This document shows, in pieces, positions 39,306-49,956 of a DNA stretch of 64,000 nucleotides (its first letter is position 1; each line of letters begins with the position of its first letter). The translations under genes and the position numbers were made by a program. Below the pieces are notes generated by a model. That model did not search any database and was not told the origin of the DNA. It saw only the letters and a program-made list of their open reading frames with translations. The stretch is taken from contig JAUIGR010000012.1 of NCBI GenBank assembly GCA_030430025.1, forward strand, positions 1-64,000, read 5' to 3'. This DNA is from Gammaproteobacteria bacterium. GTDB lineage: Bacteria > Pseudomonadota > Gammaproteobacteria > Xanthomonadales > Marinicellaceae.

Positions 39306-39971
39306 ATGAAAAAGATGGTTATTGCACCGTCCATCTTATCAGCCGACTTTGCTCGTCTTGGAGAAGACTGCGATTCGGTTCTAAAAGCTGGAGCTGATTG
39401 GTTGCATTTTGATGTGATGGATAATCATTATGTTCCTAATTTAACAGTGGGTCCTTTAGTGCTTAAAGCATTGAGGAATTATGGAATCAAATCAATAATT
39501 GATGTACATTTGATGGTAAAACCTGTGGATAGAATTATCGAGGATTTTATTGAAGCTGGAGCGAATTATATTACGTTTCACCCAGAGGCATCGAACCACA
39601 TTGATCGGTCTCTAACATTGATAAAAACCTCTGGTTGTCGTGCAGGGTTAGTGCTTAACCCTGCGACGCCAACTTATGTTTTGGAGCATGTCATGGATAA
39701 GCTGGACATGATTTTGCTAATGGGGGTAAACCCCGGTTTCGGTGGTCAAAAGTTTATTCCGCAGACATTGGAAAAACTACGAACTGTGAGAAATTTGATA
39801 GACCGATCGGGTCAGGATATTCGTCTTGAAATTGATGGTGGAGTGAAAGTTGATAATATCAAAGCCATTGCTGATGCTGGTGCTGATACTTTTGTTGCAG
39901 GTTCTGCTATCTTCAATACTGATGATTACCAACATACAATTACACAAATGAGGGCAGCAATTCAGCCATAA
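39306..39971 (+). CDS. rpe: Ribulose-phosphate 3-epimerase
   Basis: 221 residues of a TIM barrel: [37 protein letters not shown] (metal His and Asp), [14 protein letters not shown] and [12 protein letters not shown]. It interconverts ribulose-5-P and xylulose-5-P, feeding transketolase (42557). Confidence 0.96.
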   Translation: MKKMVIAPSILSADFARLGEDCDSVLKAGADWLHFDVMDNHYVPNLTVGPLVLKALRNYGIKSIIDVHLMVKPVDRIIEDFIEAGANYITFHPEASNHIDRSLTLIKTSGCRAGLVLNPATPTYVLEHVMDKLDMILLMGVNPGFGGQKFIPQTLEKLRTVRNLIDRSGQDIRLEIDGGVKVDNIKAIADAGADTFVAGSAIFNTDDYQHTITQMRAAIQP

Positions 39972-39998
39972 TTCAGTTTTTTAGCATAGAATAAGACA

Positions 39999-40430
39999 AT
40001 GATGCGATTATTAATGACATGTTTGTGTTTATGTTGGGTTTTGTTGGGTATGGCAAAAAACACGCTCAGCGATTCTGTTAATCAGGCTAAGTCTGAAGGA
40101 AAAGTTTTGTCAGCAAAAACCAGAAATGGTGAACATGTTGTGAAAGTGCTGACTCCAGAAGGTAAGATTGTGACCATTCGAGAATCAGCTATTGACCAAT
40201 CAAATATACATCGTTCATTGAATGAAGAGCTTAAAGTCAGAAACAAAAAAAACAACAATGGCGTCATATCTAAACCACCAAATTTTAGGCCAACAAATAA
40301 ATCAAGTGATGAACAGAAGAGTAAAAAAAGAAAAAATAACTCTAGGACCAAATACAATAATACGTTAAATCGACAAGATGTGTCGGCTAAGGATCAAGAA
40401 ACTAAAAATAGCCGTAATAGGGGGAAGTGA
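39999..40430 (+). CDS. PepSY-like exported protein with basic tail
   Basis: 143 residues. Signal peptide (1-20, LLMTCLCLCWVLLGMA), then a short PepSY-like segment (EGKVLSAKTRNGEHVVKVLTPEGKIVTI) and a highly basic, Asn/Lys/Arg-rich C-terminal half of low complexity. It ends three bases before a PhoP-like regulator gene. Small PepSY proteins often accompany PhoPQ-type systems and may modulate the sensor; that role here is inferred. Confidence 0.65.
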   Translation: MMRLLMTCLCLCWVLLGMAKNTLSDSVNQAKSEGKVLSAKTRNGEHVVKVLTPEGKIVTIRESAIDQSNIHRSLNEELKVRNKKNNNGVISKPPNFRPTNKSSDEQKSKKRKNNSRTKYNNTLNRQDVSAKDQETKNSRNRGK

Positions 40431-40433
40431 CAA

Positions 40434-41114
40434 ATGCGAGTTTTATTAATCGAGGATGATGAAAACCTAAGAAATATATTAATTAAGAGGTTTGAACAGT
40501 CAGGATTTGTAGTTGATGCCTCTGATAATGGTCAGGATGGTTTATATAAAGGACGCGAATATCCTGCTGATGTGGCTGTAATAGACTTAGGTTTACCTAA
40601 AATTTCAGGTATGGAGGTGATACAAACATTAAGAGATGAAGGGGTGACCTTTCCAATCATTGTGTTGACGGCCAGAGGCTCTTGGCAAGATAAGGTAATG
40701 GGGTTAGATGCAGGTGCTGATGATTATTTAGTTAAGCCTTTTCATTTTCCTGAGCTGTTGGCGAGGGTTAATGCTTTGCTACGGAGGTCTACCGGTAATA
40801 CCACACCTGATATCTCATGTGGACCTTTGGTGCTTAATATGAGTACACAGGAAGTCACCGTTGATGGTCATGTATTAGACTTAACATCATACGAATATAA
40901 AGTGATTGAATACATGTTGCATCATCAAAATGAAGTGGTTTCCAAGAGTACTTTGACTGAGCACATTTATCATCAGGATTATGATCGTGACAGTAATGTT
41001 ATTGAAGTATTTGTTGGTCGGTTGAGAAAAAAAATATCGACAGTGATGCCTAATGAAAAATTTATTGAAACATTACGTGGTAGAGGTTATCGACTCAGCA
41101 GTCGAGATCAATGA
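40434..41114 (+). CDS. phoP: OmpR-family response regulator (PhoP-like)
   Basis: 226 residues: receiver domain with the acidic pair ED(8-9), phospho-acceptor Asp51 (AVIDLGLPKISGMEV), Lys in LVKPFHFPELLARV, and a winged-helix Trans_reg_C domain ending SNVIEVFVGRLRKKIS...LRGRGYRLS. The partner kinase starts within its stop codon. The PhoP name rests on the partner's PhoQ-like H-box. Confidence 0.85.
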   Translation: MRVLLIEDDENLRNILIKRFEQSGFVVDASDNGQDGLYKGREYPADVAVIDLGLPKISGMEVIQTLRDEGVTFPIIVLTARGSWQDKVMGLDAGADDYLVKPFHFPELLARVNALLRRSTGNTTPDISCGPLVLNMSTQEVTVDGHVLDLTSYEYKVIEYMLHHQNEVVSKSTLTEHIYHQDYDRDSNVIEVFVGRLRKKISTVMPNEKFIETLRGRGYRLSSRDQ

Positions 41115-42472
41115 AGCCTAAAGTCAGTCCTCATTCATTATCAAAACAGGTACTGTTGATGTCAAATCTCGGTTTGATTTTGGCGTTGACCGTTATCGGT
41201 TTGGTAATGCACCAAGCGTTTCAAGAAAAAACTTTAAACATGGTTAAAGAGCGTCTAGAAAGTTATGTCGATGCTTTACTCCCTGAAATAGAATGGCAAG
41301 ACGGCATTTTATATTTTCCTGAACAGATGCCTACTCCTCGTTTAAATCAACCAGGTTCTGGTATGTATGCCGCCATCATCTCTGAAGAAGGTAACTGGCA
41401 GTCAAGTTCAACAATAGGTCAAGATTTACCTGATATATCAGCAGTGGCTACTAATGTCATAAAATTTGATGCACCTCTGATTTACAAGGGTGAGCTTTTG
41501 TTTCGTATGTCACAAGGAGTGATAGTTGATGATAATCAAAAAGGTCAATTAGAACTGACAATTGTCCTGACTGAGCATGCGGGTGTTTTTTATAAAGAAT
41601 TGGGCGAATTTGAAGAGACGTTGTTGACCTGGTTAATTGGAGTGAGTCTGTTTTTGTTGTTGCTTCAATGGATGTTGATGATATGGACTATGAAACCTTT
41701 GAAACAGTTGACTATGGATTTAGCAGGACTAGAGTCAGGTTCTGAGCAGCTTTTTTCTGAAAACTATCCTTCCGAGCTAGTTGGCTTAACCTCAAGCTTG
41801 AATCGATTATTGTCTAATGAAAGAAACCAGTTAGATCGGCAAAGAAAGACACTGGGTGATTTGGCACACTCTTTGAAAACACCGTTGGCCGTGATTCAAT
41901 CAGAACTTGGTGATGAAGTAGGAGATAAGAAAGTCATTCAACAACAAGTGGACAGCATGAATGAGATTGTTGCCTATCAATTAAAAAAAGCCGCTGTTGC
42001 TGGTCACAGAACTTTTTCTGTGGGTGTGCCAGTGATCGATGTCATGGATAAAATTATTCAGACGCTGCAAAAAATTCATAAAAACAGAAGTATACAGGTA
42101 CAGATGCAAGTGGCACCAGGTGCTGTTTTTTATGGGGAAAAGGGTGATTTAATGGAGTTGTTGGGAAACCTGTTGGAAAATGCTTTTAAGTGGTGTGATC
42201 GATATCTTTCAGTGATTGTAAAAACTTTGTTCATGGAGGGAAGAAAGCGTACAGGTTTGATTATTGAAATTGCTGACGATGGACCAGGTATTCCAGAGTA
42301 TAAGAGAAAGATGCTACTGCAAAGAGGTATCAGAGGTGATGAAAAAGTGACAGGTCATGGGATTGGCCTTTCAATTGTTGCAGATATCACAGAGTCATAC
42401 CAAGGTACTATTTCTTTAGAGGGGGATAAAAATTTAGGAGGCGCTCGGTTTGTCATTACGCTGCCTCCTTAG
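41111..42472 (+). CDS. phoQ: Sensor histidine kinase (PhoQ-like)
   Basis: 453 residues. Membrane segments at about 15-36 and 175-198 flank a periplasmic sensor domain; a HAMP-like stretch leads to the H-box LGDLAHSLKTPLAVIQSEL, close to the PhoQ type (HSLKTPLAVLQS), and to ATPase boxes NLLENAFKWC, ADDGPGIP and GHGIGLSIV. It shares ATGA with the regulator. The ligand (Mg2+, peptides) is not visible from the sequence. Confidence 0.85.
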   Translation: MKPKVSPHSLSKQVLLMSNLGLILALTVIGLVMHQAFQEKTLNMVKERLESYVDALLPEIEWQDGILYFPEQMPTPRLNQPGSGMYAAIISEEGNWQSSSTIGQDLPDISAVATNVIKFDAPLIYKGELLFRMSQGVIVDDNQKGQLELTIVLTEHAGVFYKELGEFEETLLTWLIGVSLFLLLLQWMLMIWTMKPLKQLTMDLAGLESGSEQLFSENYPSELVGLTSSLNRLLSNERNQLDRQRKTLGDLAHSLKTPLAVIQSELGDEVGDKKVIQQQVDSMNEIVAYQLKKAAVAGHRTFSVGVPVIDVMDKIIQTLQKIHKNRSIQVQMQVAPGAVFYGEKGDLMELLGNLLENAFKWCDRYLSVIVKTLFMEGRKRTGLIIEIADDGPGIPEYKRKMLLQRGIRGDEKVTGHGIGLSIVADITESYQGTISLEGDKNLGGARFVITLPP

Positions 42473-42556
42473 AATTCAATCCCCTTGTATTTAGGTGGCT
42501 ATTTGGAGAAACTGACTGGCAAATTCAGTTGTTTCTACAATGTCAATTTTAAATGG

Positions 42557-44572
42557 TCATTGCTCTAATAAGCGCTGAGCCCCTTCAATCACCCGTTTTG
42601 AGGTAAACCCAAAGTGTTTGAATAGTACACTGCCAGGTGCTGATTCACCAAACGTGTTTTGAGAAATAATGTGGCCGTTCAAGCCGACATATTTGTGCCA
42701 AAAATCACCTTGTGCAGCTTCAATTGCTAATCGTTTTTGACAACTGTTAGGCAATACCTCTTGTTTGTAATCATTACTTTGTTGTTCAAACTGTTCAGCA
42801 CAAGGCATTGATACCAGACGAACTTGCTTTCCTTGTGATTGTAGTTCTTTAGTTGCCTCCATAGCGATCTCTATTTCTGACCCGGTGGCAATGATAATCA
42901 GCTCAGGTATTTTATTGCAATCTGCTAATACATAACCACCTTTGCTGATGTTCTGCACTTGCCTATTATTTCTTTGTTGATGTTTAACGCCTTGGCGAGT
43001 AAATAACAGGCAACTCGGTCCATCTTTTTTTTCAATGGCATTTTTCCAGGCCACAACGGATTCAACTGCATCACAGGGGCGCCAGACATGCATATTAGGA
43101 ATCATTCGTAAGGTCGGTAACTGTTCTACTGGCTGGTGTGTCGGACCATCTTCCCCTACACCTATGGAATCGTGTGTATAAACAAAGATTGAACGAATTT
43201 TCATCAAAGCAGCCATCCTCAGTGCGTTGCGGGCATATTCAGAAAACATCAGAAATGTGGCACCATAAGGAATGAACCCTCCGTATAAGGCCATACCATT
43301 CATAATAGCACTCATGCCAAATTCACGCACGCCATAGGATAAATAGTTGCCACCAAAAGGGGCACCATTAAGCATCTCTTCATTGATGGATCGAGAACCA
43401 GACCAATAAGTGTTGTTAGAAGGTGTTAAATCTGCCGATCCGCCAAATAACTCCGGCAACAGCGGTCCAAAACCTTCTAATGCTAGTTTAGATGCTTTTC
43501 TTGTGGCCATTTCTGGTCCATCTAGAATGACTTGATTGAGAAAATCATCGACTTTTTCAGACCAAGCGGTTGGCAAATGACCAGCTAATCTTCTTTTTAG
43601 TTCTGTTGCCAGTTCAGGATGTGCTTTTTGGTACGCTTTCATTTGAGTTTGCCAAATAGATTCTTCCTGTTGGCCTTTATTGGTGGCGTTCCACCCCGCA
43701 TATACCTCTGATGGTATTTCAAATGGAGGATATGACCAGCCCAGCGCATCTCGGGTTGCTGCTACCTCATCAACACCTAATGGTGCGCCATGACAATCAT
43801 GTGAACCAGCTTTGTTGGGGGCTCCCGACCCAATTATTGTTTTAGCACAAATCAGCGTGGGTTGTTCAGTATTTGATTGAGCTTCCTGTAGTGCTCTTTT
43901 GACTGCTGAGGCATCATGGCCATCGATGTCACGAATGACGTGCCAATGATAGGCTTCAAAGCGAGCTGCTGTATCATCAGTAAACCAGCCATCAACTTCA
44001 CCATCAATGGAAATGTTATTGTCATCATAAATGGCAATTAACTTACCCAATTTCAATGTGCCTGCCAGAGAACATACTTCGTGTGAAATACCTTCCATCA
44101 AACAGCCATCACCAAGAAAAACATAAGTGTAGTGATTTATGATTTGATGCCCAGGTTGGTTATAAGTAGCACCCAGAATTTTTTCAGCCAAAGCCATACC
44201 TACAGCATTGGCAATGCCTTGGCCTAATGGCCCAGTTGTGGTTTCAATGCCTGGAGTGTAACCGTATTCGGGATGACCTGGTGTTTTGGAGTGTAATTGA
44301 CGAAATTGTTTGATGTCTTCAATAGTTAAATCATAGCCTGATAGATGGAGTACTGCATAGAGCAGCATTGAACCATGTCCATTAGACATAATAAAACGGT
44401 CTCTATTAGCCCAGTGTGGATTAGCTGGGTTATGGCTTAAGAAGTCGTTGAATAAAACTTCGGCAATGTCTGCCATACCCATAGGGGCGCCTGGATGACC
44501 TGAGTTGGCTTTTTGGACTGCGTCCATGGCTAAGACGCGAACTGCATTTGCTAAGGTTTTTCTGTCAGTCAT
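42557..44572 (-). CDS. tkt: Transketolase
   Basis: About 671 residues from [33 protein letters not shown]. The thiamine-PP motif [18 protein letters not shown]...[33 protein letters not shown] and the ending [17 protein letters not shown] are typical. The frame extends 27 codons upstream to a GTG (44653), but there is no ribosome site there and the family normally starts near MTDRK; ATG 44581 is a close alternative. It works with rpe in the pentose phosphate pathway. Confidence 0.94.
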   Translation of the reverse strand: MTDRKTLANAVRVLAMDAVQKANSGHPGAPMGMADIAEVLFNDFLSHNPANPHWANRDRFIMSNGHGSMLLYAVLHLSGYDLTIEDIKQFRQLHSKTPGHPEYGYTPGIETTTGPLGQGIANAVGMALAEKILGATYNQPGHQIINHYTYVFLGDGCLMEGISHEVCSLAGTLKLGKLIAIYDDNNISIDGEVDGWFTDDTAARFEAYHWHVIRDIDGHDASAVKRALQEAQSNTEQPTLICAKTIIGSGAPNKAGSHDCHGAPLGVDEVAATRDALGWSYPPFEIPSEVYAGWNATNKGQQEESIWQTQMKAYQKAHPELATELKRRLAGHLPTAWSEKVDDFLNQVILDGPEMATRKASKLALEGFGPLLPELFGGSADLTPSNNTYWSGSRSINEEMLNGAPFGGNYLSYGVREFGMSAIMNGMALYGGFIPYGATFLMFSEYARNALRMAALMKIRSIFVYTHDSIGVGEDGPTHQPVEQLPTLRMIPNMHVWRPCDAVESVVAWKNAIEKKDGPSCLLFTRQGVKHQQRNNRQVQNISKGGYVLADCNKIPELIIIATGSEIEIAMEATKELQSQGKQVRLVSMPCAEQFEQQSNDYKQEVLPNSCQKRLAIEAAQGDFWHKYVGLNGHIISQNTFGESAPGSVLFKHFGFTSKRVIEGAQRLLEQ

Positions 44573-44774
44573 GTTGTTCATTACGAGATGAAAAAAAGCA
44601 GCCAAAATGTCTGCACGGGCACTAGTATTGTATGGATTTGTCTTATCAGACACAATGGTAAATACTCATGCTGCTAAAAATTGATAAAAAAACAAAGTTA
44701 TCATTCTTTAGGATGATTGCTCTATAATTTTCGATAGAATGCATATGACATGAATTTAAATCAGCGAGGAAAAC

Positions 44775-45338
44775 ATGGCTAAAAAGAAAACACTCAAAAA
44801 GGCACCATCCAAAGACAAGTCACCTAAATTAGCAGAAACTTTGGTTGGTTCCGCCAATGAAATTTGGTTGGCAGGGCTGGGTGCTTTTGCCAAAGCGCAA
44901 TCTGAAGGCAAGAAAATCTATGATAAGTTGGTCAACGAAGGTAAAGATTTTGAGAAATTATTCAAATCTATGCCCCAAAAAGCCGTATCTGATGTCAAGT
45001 CAACCGTTAATAAAACGGTCGGTTCGGCTAAGAAACGTGCTTCAGAATCTTGGGACAAATTAGAAGAAGTGTTCGAAAAACGGGTAGAAAAATCATTGCA
45101 TTCTTTGGGTGTTCCGACCAGTAAAGAGTTAGCTAAGCTAGTTGACCGTATTGATGCTTTGACAGTTAAAGTGAGCAAACTTTCAGTAAATGACTCCAGT
45201 CAGTCTGCATCTCAGAAACCAGCTAAAAAAGCAGCAAAAAAAACAACCGCTAAGAAATCCAAATCAGCGGCAAAAACTGCTAATAAAACCACCAAAAAAG
45301 TAACAAAGAAAGTGGCCAAGAAAACCACTAAAAAATAA
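44775..45338 (+). CDS. Phasin-like PhaF-type protein with Lys/Ala-rich tail
   Basis: 187 residues. The phasin domain (AETLVGSANEIWLAGLGAFAKAQSEGKKIYDKLVNEGKDFEKLF to SLGVPTSKELAKLVDRIDALTVKVSKL) is followed by a histone H1-like tail of about 50 residues built of KKAAKKTTAKK repeats, the layout of PhaF, which binds PHA granules and DNA. GAGG precedes the ATG. It is the longer relative of the protein at 29612. Confidence 0.8.
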   Translation: MAKKKTLKKAPSKDKSPKLAETLVGSANEIWLAGLGAFAKAQSEGKKIYDKLVNEGKDFEKLFKSMPQKAVSDVKSTVNKTVGSAKKRASESWDKLEEVFEKRVEKSLHSLGVPTSKELAKLVDRIDALTVKVSKLSVNDSSQSASQKPAKKAAKKTTAKKSKSAAKTANKTTKKVTKKVAKKTTKK

Positions 45339-45376
45339 TTGGCTTTAAAATTCAAATAAACAAACCGCCGATAATT

Positions 45377-45421
45377 AGTCGAACCTGAACAATGTAAGGA
45401 AGGACTTTTTCAGGACTGACT
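45377..45421 (+). mobile_element. MITE-like repeat, copy 5 (45-base minimal form)
   Basis: Only the two ends of the family remain: AGTCGAACCTGAA at the left and TTTTTCAGGACTGACT at the right, with AATT on both sides (45373-45376, 45422-45425). It lies between the arms of a 7-base inverted repeat AACCGCC/GGCGGTT (45363-45369/45434-45440). Confidence 0.7.
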
Positions 45422-45637
45422 AATTAAAAAATAGGCGGTTGCTTCAGTTAGCAAAGACCTCCATTTTAAGCAAGTTGAATTCATCATCATAAAAATCTAT
45501 CGTAGTAATAGAAACAAAATATTGGATGTTTTTGATTCTATGTACATAAAATAAGCGGTCAACTCACTACATAGCATAGAGTTGAATATGACATTTCGGT
45601 CTTAAGACTGATTGAATCTAATTTAGCGGAGGAAACC

Positions 45638-47896
45638 ATGAAATTCACACACCATATTCTCACAGCTTCTGTGATTAGCTCGTTGATGTTGGCCTTGCCA
45701 GCACAGAGTGAATCATCTGACAAATCAATGGAAGTTCAGAAAACGCCCATGCAGCAAACCGACCAACCTAGGTCCAATAAGTTTTGGTGGCCTGATCAAC
45801 TGGACTTATCCAGTTTAAGAGACCATGATGACCGATCGAATCCTTATGCACAAGATGATTTTGAGTATGCCGAGGCTTTTAACCAACTGGATTTGGATGC
45901 GGTCAAAGAGGACTTAACTCAGTTAATGACTACATCACAAGACTGGTGGCCTGCTGATTTTGGTCATTACGGTCCTTTCTTCATTCGCATGTCATGGCAC
46001 AGTGCAGGTACCTACAGAACTTTGGATGGCCGTGGTGGTGCAGGTGGTGGACAAATGCGATTTGATCCACTCAATAGTTGGCCTGACAATGGCAATTTGG
46101 ATAAAGCAAGAAGATTACTTTGGCCAATAAAACAAAAATATGGATCATCACTTTCTTGGTCAGACTTGATGGTACTCGCCGGTACTGTGGCGTTGGAAAG
46201 CATGGGTTTTGAAACTTATGGGTTTGCTGGTGGTCGCTCAGATGATTGGGAACCTGATATGGTTTACTGGGGTCCAGAAGTTGAGATGTTAGCCAGTGAC
46301 AGACACCAAAAAGATGGTCAATTGCAAAGGCCATTGGGGGCTACTCATATGGGGCTGATTTACGTCAATCCTGAAGGTCCTATGGGCAAACCTGATCCTA
46401 TAGGGTCAGCGAAAAATATTCGAGTCGCTTTTGGTAGAATGGCAATGAACGATGAAGAAACAGTTGCGTTGGTTGCTGGTGGACACACTTTTGGTAAAAT
46501 GCATGGTGCCCATAAAGCCAGTGATTGTTTAAGTGCAGAGCCAGGAGCTGCAACACTCCAAGAACAAGGTCTTGGTTGGAAAAATAAATGTGGTAAGGGA
46601 CATTCCGAAGACACCATTACCAGTGGTTTAGAAGGAGCTTGGACACAGGCACCAACTCAGTGGACCACATTATATCTTCAAAACCTGCTCAATTTTGATT
46701 GGAAACAGAGCAAAAGTCCAGCAGGAGCGATTATTTGGATTCCTACTGATGAGTCCTTACACCAGTCAGTACCTGATGCTCATGTTGAGGGTAAATTTAA
46801 TCCGCCAGTGATGACTACAGCCGATTTGGCTTTGAAGTTTGATCCTGAATATAAGAAAATCGCCCAAAAGTTTTTGGATGACCCCAAAGCCTATCAACTT
46901 GCGTTTGCTAAAGCTTGGTATAAGTTGACACACAGAGACATGGGGCCCAGTACGAACTTTCTTGGTAAACACGTTCCTGATGATGTGCTGATTTGGCAAG
47001 ATCCAATACCTCCAGTTGAATATAAGCTGGTCAACGACAGAGACATCAAAAAACTGAAAAAGCAGATTTTAGATTCTGGGTTGACAGTATCGGAGCTGGT
47101 GCGAGTGGCATGGGCTTCCGCATCGACTTATCGTGCCGCTGATATGCGAGGTGGCGCCAATGGTGCCCGCATTGCCCTTTCGCCTCAAAAAGATTGGGCG
47201 GTCAATGATCCTAAAGAATTGTCCAAAGTTTTGGTTCAGTTGAAAGACATCCAAACTCGTTTCAATGATAAAGCTAACGGTGGTAAGCAAGTATCTCTGG
47301 CCGATTTGATTGTTTTGGGTGGTGCAGTGGCGATTGAAAAAGCAGCAAAACAAGGTGGATTTACTGTCACCGTGCCTTTCAAGCCAGGTCGTGGTGATAC
47401 CACACAGGCGTTGACGGATGTTGCATCATTCGAGCTACTGAAGCCAACAGCTGATGGTTTTAGAAACTATTTTGATGCAGCTGCCAGTTATCGTTCTCCT
47501 ACTGAAATGTTGGTTGATAAAGCTGATCAACTGAATTTAAGTGTGCCTGAAATGACCGTTTTGATTGGAGGTATGCGTGTATTGGATGCCAACCATAAAG
47601 GCATTCGACATGGTGTCTTTACTAATAAACCAGGCACTTTGAGTAATGATTTTTTTGTCAATTTGCTTGACATGTCTTATGTTTGGAACCCTGTTGATGG
47701 AGAACAGTCTTTATATCAGGCCATCAGTCGCCAAACGGGGCAAACTTCTTGGACAGCGACTCCTGTTGATCTCATTTTTGGATCAAATTCTGAATTGAGG
47801 GCCGTTGCTGAAGTATATGCTTTCAATGACTCACAGGAAAAGTTTGTCAATGACTTTGTCAAAGCATGGGTAAAAGTGATGCAGCAAGACCACTGA
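45638..47896 (+). CDS. katG: Catalase-peroxidase KatG, exported form
   Basis: 752 residues. A signal peptide (1-24, ending LPAQS) precedes two peroxidase domains. The N-terminal one has the distal site [10 protein letters not shown], the Tyr of LIYVNPEGP and Met of MAMNDEE (Trp-Tyr-Met adduct), and the proximal heme His in [16 protein letters not shown]. The C-terminal domain is the usual heme-free duplicate. A GGAGGAAACC ribosome site precedes the ATG. It would remove H2O2 in the periplasm, like KatP/KatG2 of other bacteria. Confidence 0.93.
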   Translation: MKFTHHILTASVISSLMLALPAQSESSDKSMEVQKTPMQQTDQPRSNKFWWPDQLDLSSLRDHDDRSNPYAQDDFEYAEAFNQLDLDAVKEDLTQLMTTSQDWWPADFGHYGPFFIRMSWHSAGTYRTLDGRGGAGGGQMRFDPLNSWPDNGNLDKARRLLWPIKQKYGSSLSWSDLMVLAGTVALESMGFETYGFAGGRSDDWEPDMVYWGPEVEMLASDRHQKDGQLQRPLGATHMGLIYVNPEGPMGKPDPIGSAKNIRVAFGRMAMNDEETVALVAGGHTFGKMHGAHKASDCLSAEPGAATLQEQGLGWKNKCGKGHSEDTITSGLEGAWTQAPTQWTTLYLQNLLNFDWKQSKSPAGAIIWIPTDESLHQSVPDAHVEGKFNPPVMTTADLALKFDPEYKKIAQKFLDDPKAYQLAFAKAWYKLTHRDMGPSTNFLGKHVPDDVLIWQDPIPPVEYKLVNDRDIKKLKKQILDSGLTVSELVRVAWASASTYRAADMRGGANGARIALSPQKDWAVNDPKELSKVLVQLKDIQTRFNDKANGGKQVSLADLIVLGGAVAIEKAAKQGGFTVTVPFKPGRGDTTQALTDVASFELLKPTADGFRNYFDAAASYRSPTEMLVDKADQLNLSVPEMTVLIGGMRVLDANHKGIRHGVFTNKPGTLSNDFFVNLLDMSYVWNPVDGEQSLYQAISRQTGQTSWTATPVDLIFGSNSELRAVAEVYAFNDSQEKFVNDFVKAWVKVMQQDH

Positions 47897-48277
47897 TAGT
47901 ATTTTTCTTAGGTTAAGAGCTCTGTCACGTCTCAATGATGGGGCTCTTTCATTCATCAAGTGCCATTGAGTTAGTTAAAACTCAATTTGGTTCTTCAAAA
48001 GTCTCTAATGATTCTAGCTTATTAGGTCATTCTACTCATCTTAAGATTGTCGAAGTTAATAAATAATTAAGTTATTTTGACACTTTTTCTGTTGTTTTTT
48101 CGATGGCTTTAATTGGTAGTAGGTTTCCTGGGTTACAACATTGAACAAGGAATGCTTATTGCAACTCATGTCAGGGACCAAAGTGAAGTTAGCACAGTAT
48201 TTAAACCCCTATGTTTTGGTCAAGACTTGAAACCAATCCGTGAATGGATCCAGTATAAACTCAAAATAAGGTGAAAT
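47897..48277. other. Intergenic region after katG
   Basis: A short stem AAGAGC/GCTCTT (47915-47920/47943-47948) followed by TC might be a weak terminator. The remainder shows no gene; AAGGTG just before 48278 is the next gene's ribosome site. Confidence 0.4.
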
Positions 48278-49855
48278 ATGAAGATTATCTCGATTATGTT
48301 ATTGGCTATAACCACATTTCAATTACAAGCTTTTGTAACTGTAGGAGACGGAAATTGTGATTATGTTTTAATACAAAAAGCGCTTGATGAGGGTGCAACT
48401 GAATTACGCGTCGTTAATAACAAAACGTATGAAGAAAATTTGATATTAGATGATATTGATATCAGTATCAGTGGTGGCTATCAAACTTGTGAGTTAGCGG
48501 TCCAAGGGGTTGCTGACGGTCCTAACTCAGTGATCAGTGGTGCACTTAACCCAGCACAACCGGTGATATCAATTACTGGGGCCCAGCAACAATCGATCGT
48601 CAGTTTCGACCAACTCACCTTGAGCGATGGCTCTGAAGGTATTTACTCAAATTCTGCAGATGTGACTATTAATGTAGATGATACAGTGATTACTGGAAAT
48701 ACTGGTTCAGGCTTGTATTGTACAGGTGGTAGTAGTTTGGTGAGTATTACGGGTGCCAGTGAAATCAGTCAAAATATTTTTGATGGCTCAGGTGGCGGTT
48801 TGTTCGTCAGTAATCTATGCCAAGTAGATGTCTATTCACCAGTGCTGATCAGTGAGAATGAAGTCAGTATGGGTGGCGGAGTATATGCTGATCAAGGCGC
48901 TGTGGTTAATTTGCATGGTGCGGTGATAGAGAATAATCAGGCATCAGCAGCTGGGGGTGGTATTTATATTGCAGATCAAGGAACGGTTTTAACATCAACA
49001 CAATCTCAAGTGCTTGGTAATTTAGCGGTTACAGACACGAATTTTGGTGGAGGAATATTTGCTATTGGTGGTTCAAATATCAGTTTTGTTGGTGGGTTAA
49101 TTCAGGGCAATCATTCAGATTTTGATGGTGGTGGATTATATCTCGCAACGGGTGCTCAAGTAAATTTACATGGTGTGTCTTTACAAGACAATTCAGCGCT
49201 GCATCATGGTGGTGCCTTTATTGCTTCCGATGCAGGAACCACTTTAACACTGACGCAAACAAGCATTTCGCAAAACGAAGCACCTGGTAATGGTGTTGGA
49301 GATATCATATTTGGTGCCACTGTTAATGTTGAAAATAGCCTTATTTATCAAAATATGACTACTAACGAATCCTTTGGTTTATTTCTACTGTTTGGTGGTG
49401 ATTCTAATTTAAATTTGAACTATGTGACCATTACCAATAATACGATTCCAGCCAGTAATGAAGTGATTAGTGTCAACGGTTCTTTAATTAGTGCTTTATC
49501 AAGTATTATTCATAACGAAGGACATCCAGTTTTTAATGCCACTAATAATCCAATTCTTAATGTGAACTGTGCTATTGTGAATGAAGATCAATCCTTCCCA
49601 GCAGATCAAACGGTGATGGTCACTGATCCGATGTTTGTCGATCCAAGTAATGATGATTACCACTTACAGGCAAATTCTCCTGCCATTGATTATTGTGCTG
49701 ATGAAGTTAGCCTGAATGTTGAATACCCTGGTGATATCGACGGTCAGCTACGGGGCTATGATGTACCTGGTGTCGATAATGGTGGTATATACGATCTGGG
49801 TGCTGATGAGTATGATAATGACCTGATTTTTGAAAGTGGTTTTGAAATTAACTGA
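48278..49855 (+). CDS. Secreted parallel beta-helix protein, choice-of-anchor Q type
   Basis: 525 residues. Signal peptide (1-18), then repeated rungs of a right-handed beta-helix (GGGLFV, MGGGVYAD, AGGGIYIAD, GGGIFAIGG, GGGLYLATGA, each followed by Asn/Asp-rich turns) over about 120-350. Near the C-terminus is SPAIDYCADE...DIDGQLRGYDVPGV, the choice-of-anchor Q pattern, and the protein ends with DLIFESGFEIN, resembling an (I/V)F-x-x-GFE tail. It is probably cell-surface or extracellular; the function is unknown. Confidence 0.8.
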   Translation: MKIISIMLLAITTFQLQAFVTVGDGNCDYVLIQKALDEGATELRVVNNKTYEENLILDDIDISISGGYQTCELAVQGVADGPNSVISGALNPAQPVISITGAQQQSIVSFDQLTLSDGSEGIYSNSADVTINVDDTVITGNTGSGLYCTGGSSLVSITGASEISQNIFDGSGGGLFVSNLCQVDVYSPVLISENEVSMGGGVYADQGAVVNLHGAVIENNQASAAGGGIYIADQGTVLTSTQSQVLGNLAVTDTNFGGGIFAIGGSNISFVGGLIQGNHSDFDGGGLYLATGAQVNLHGVSLQDNSALHHGGAFIASDAGTTLTLTQTSISQNEAPGNGVGDIIFGATVNVENSLIYQNMTTNESFGLFLLFGGDSNLNLNYVTITNNTIPASNEVISVNGSLISALSSIIHNEGHPVFNATNNPILNVNCAIVNEDQSFPADQTVMVTDPMFVDPSNDDYHLQANSPAIDYCADEVSLNVEYPGDIDGQLRGYDVPGVDNGGIYDLGADEYDNDLIFESGFEIN

Positions 49856-49884
49856 GAGCTGATCCGCAGTTTTTGATTGCCTGT

Positions 49885-49922
49885 AAAGCCGATTGAACCA
49901 AAAGGTGATGTCGGCTTTCTAA
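49885..49922 (+). terminator. Terminator of the beta-helix gene
   Basis: AAAGCCGA (49885-49892) pairs with TCGGCTTT (49911-49918), followed by CTAA. The loop is 18 bases, so efficiency is uncertain. Confidence 0.5.
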
Positions 49923-49956
49923 CTGTGTCAATCAATTATTGGATATTTAGTTGCTT

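Noticed and set aside
45230-45338. Tandem DNA repeat at the end of the phasin-like gene
   Set aside because: It is explained by the Lys/Ala-rich coding tail of a PhaF-type protein.
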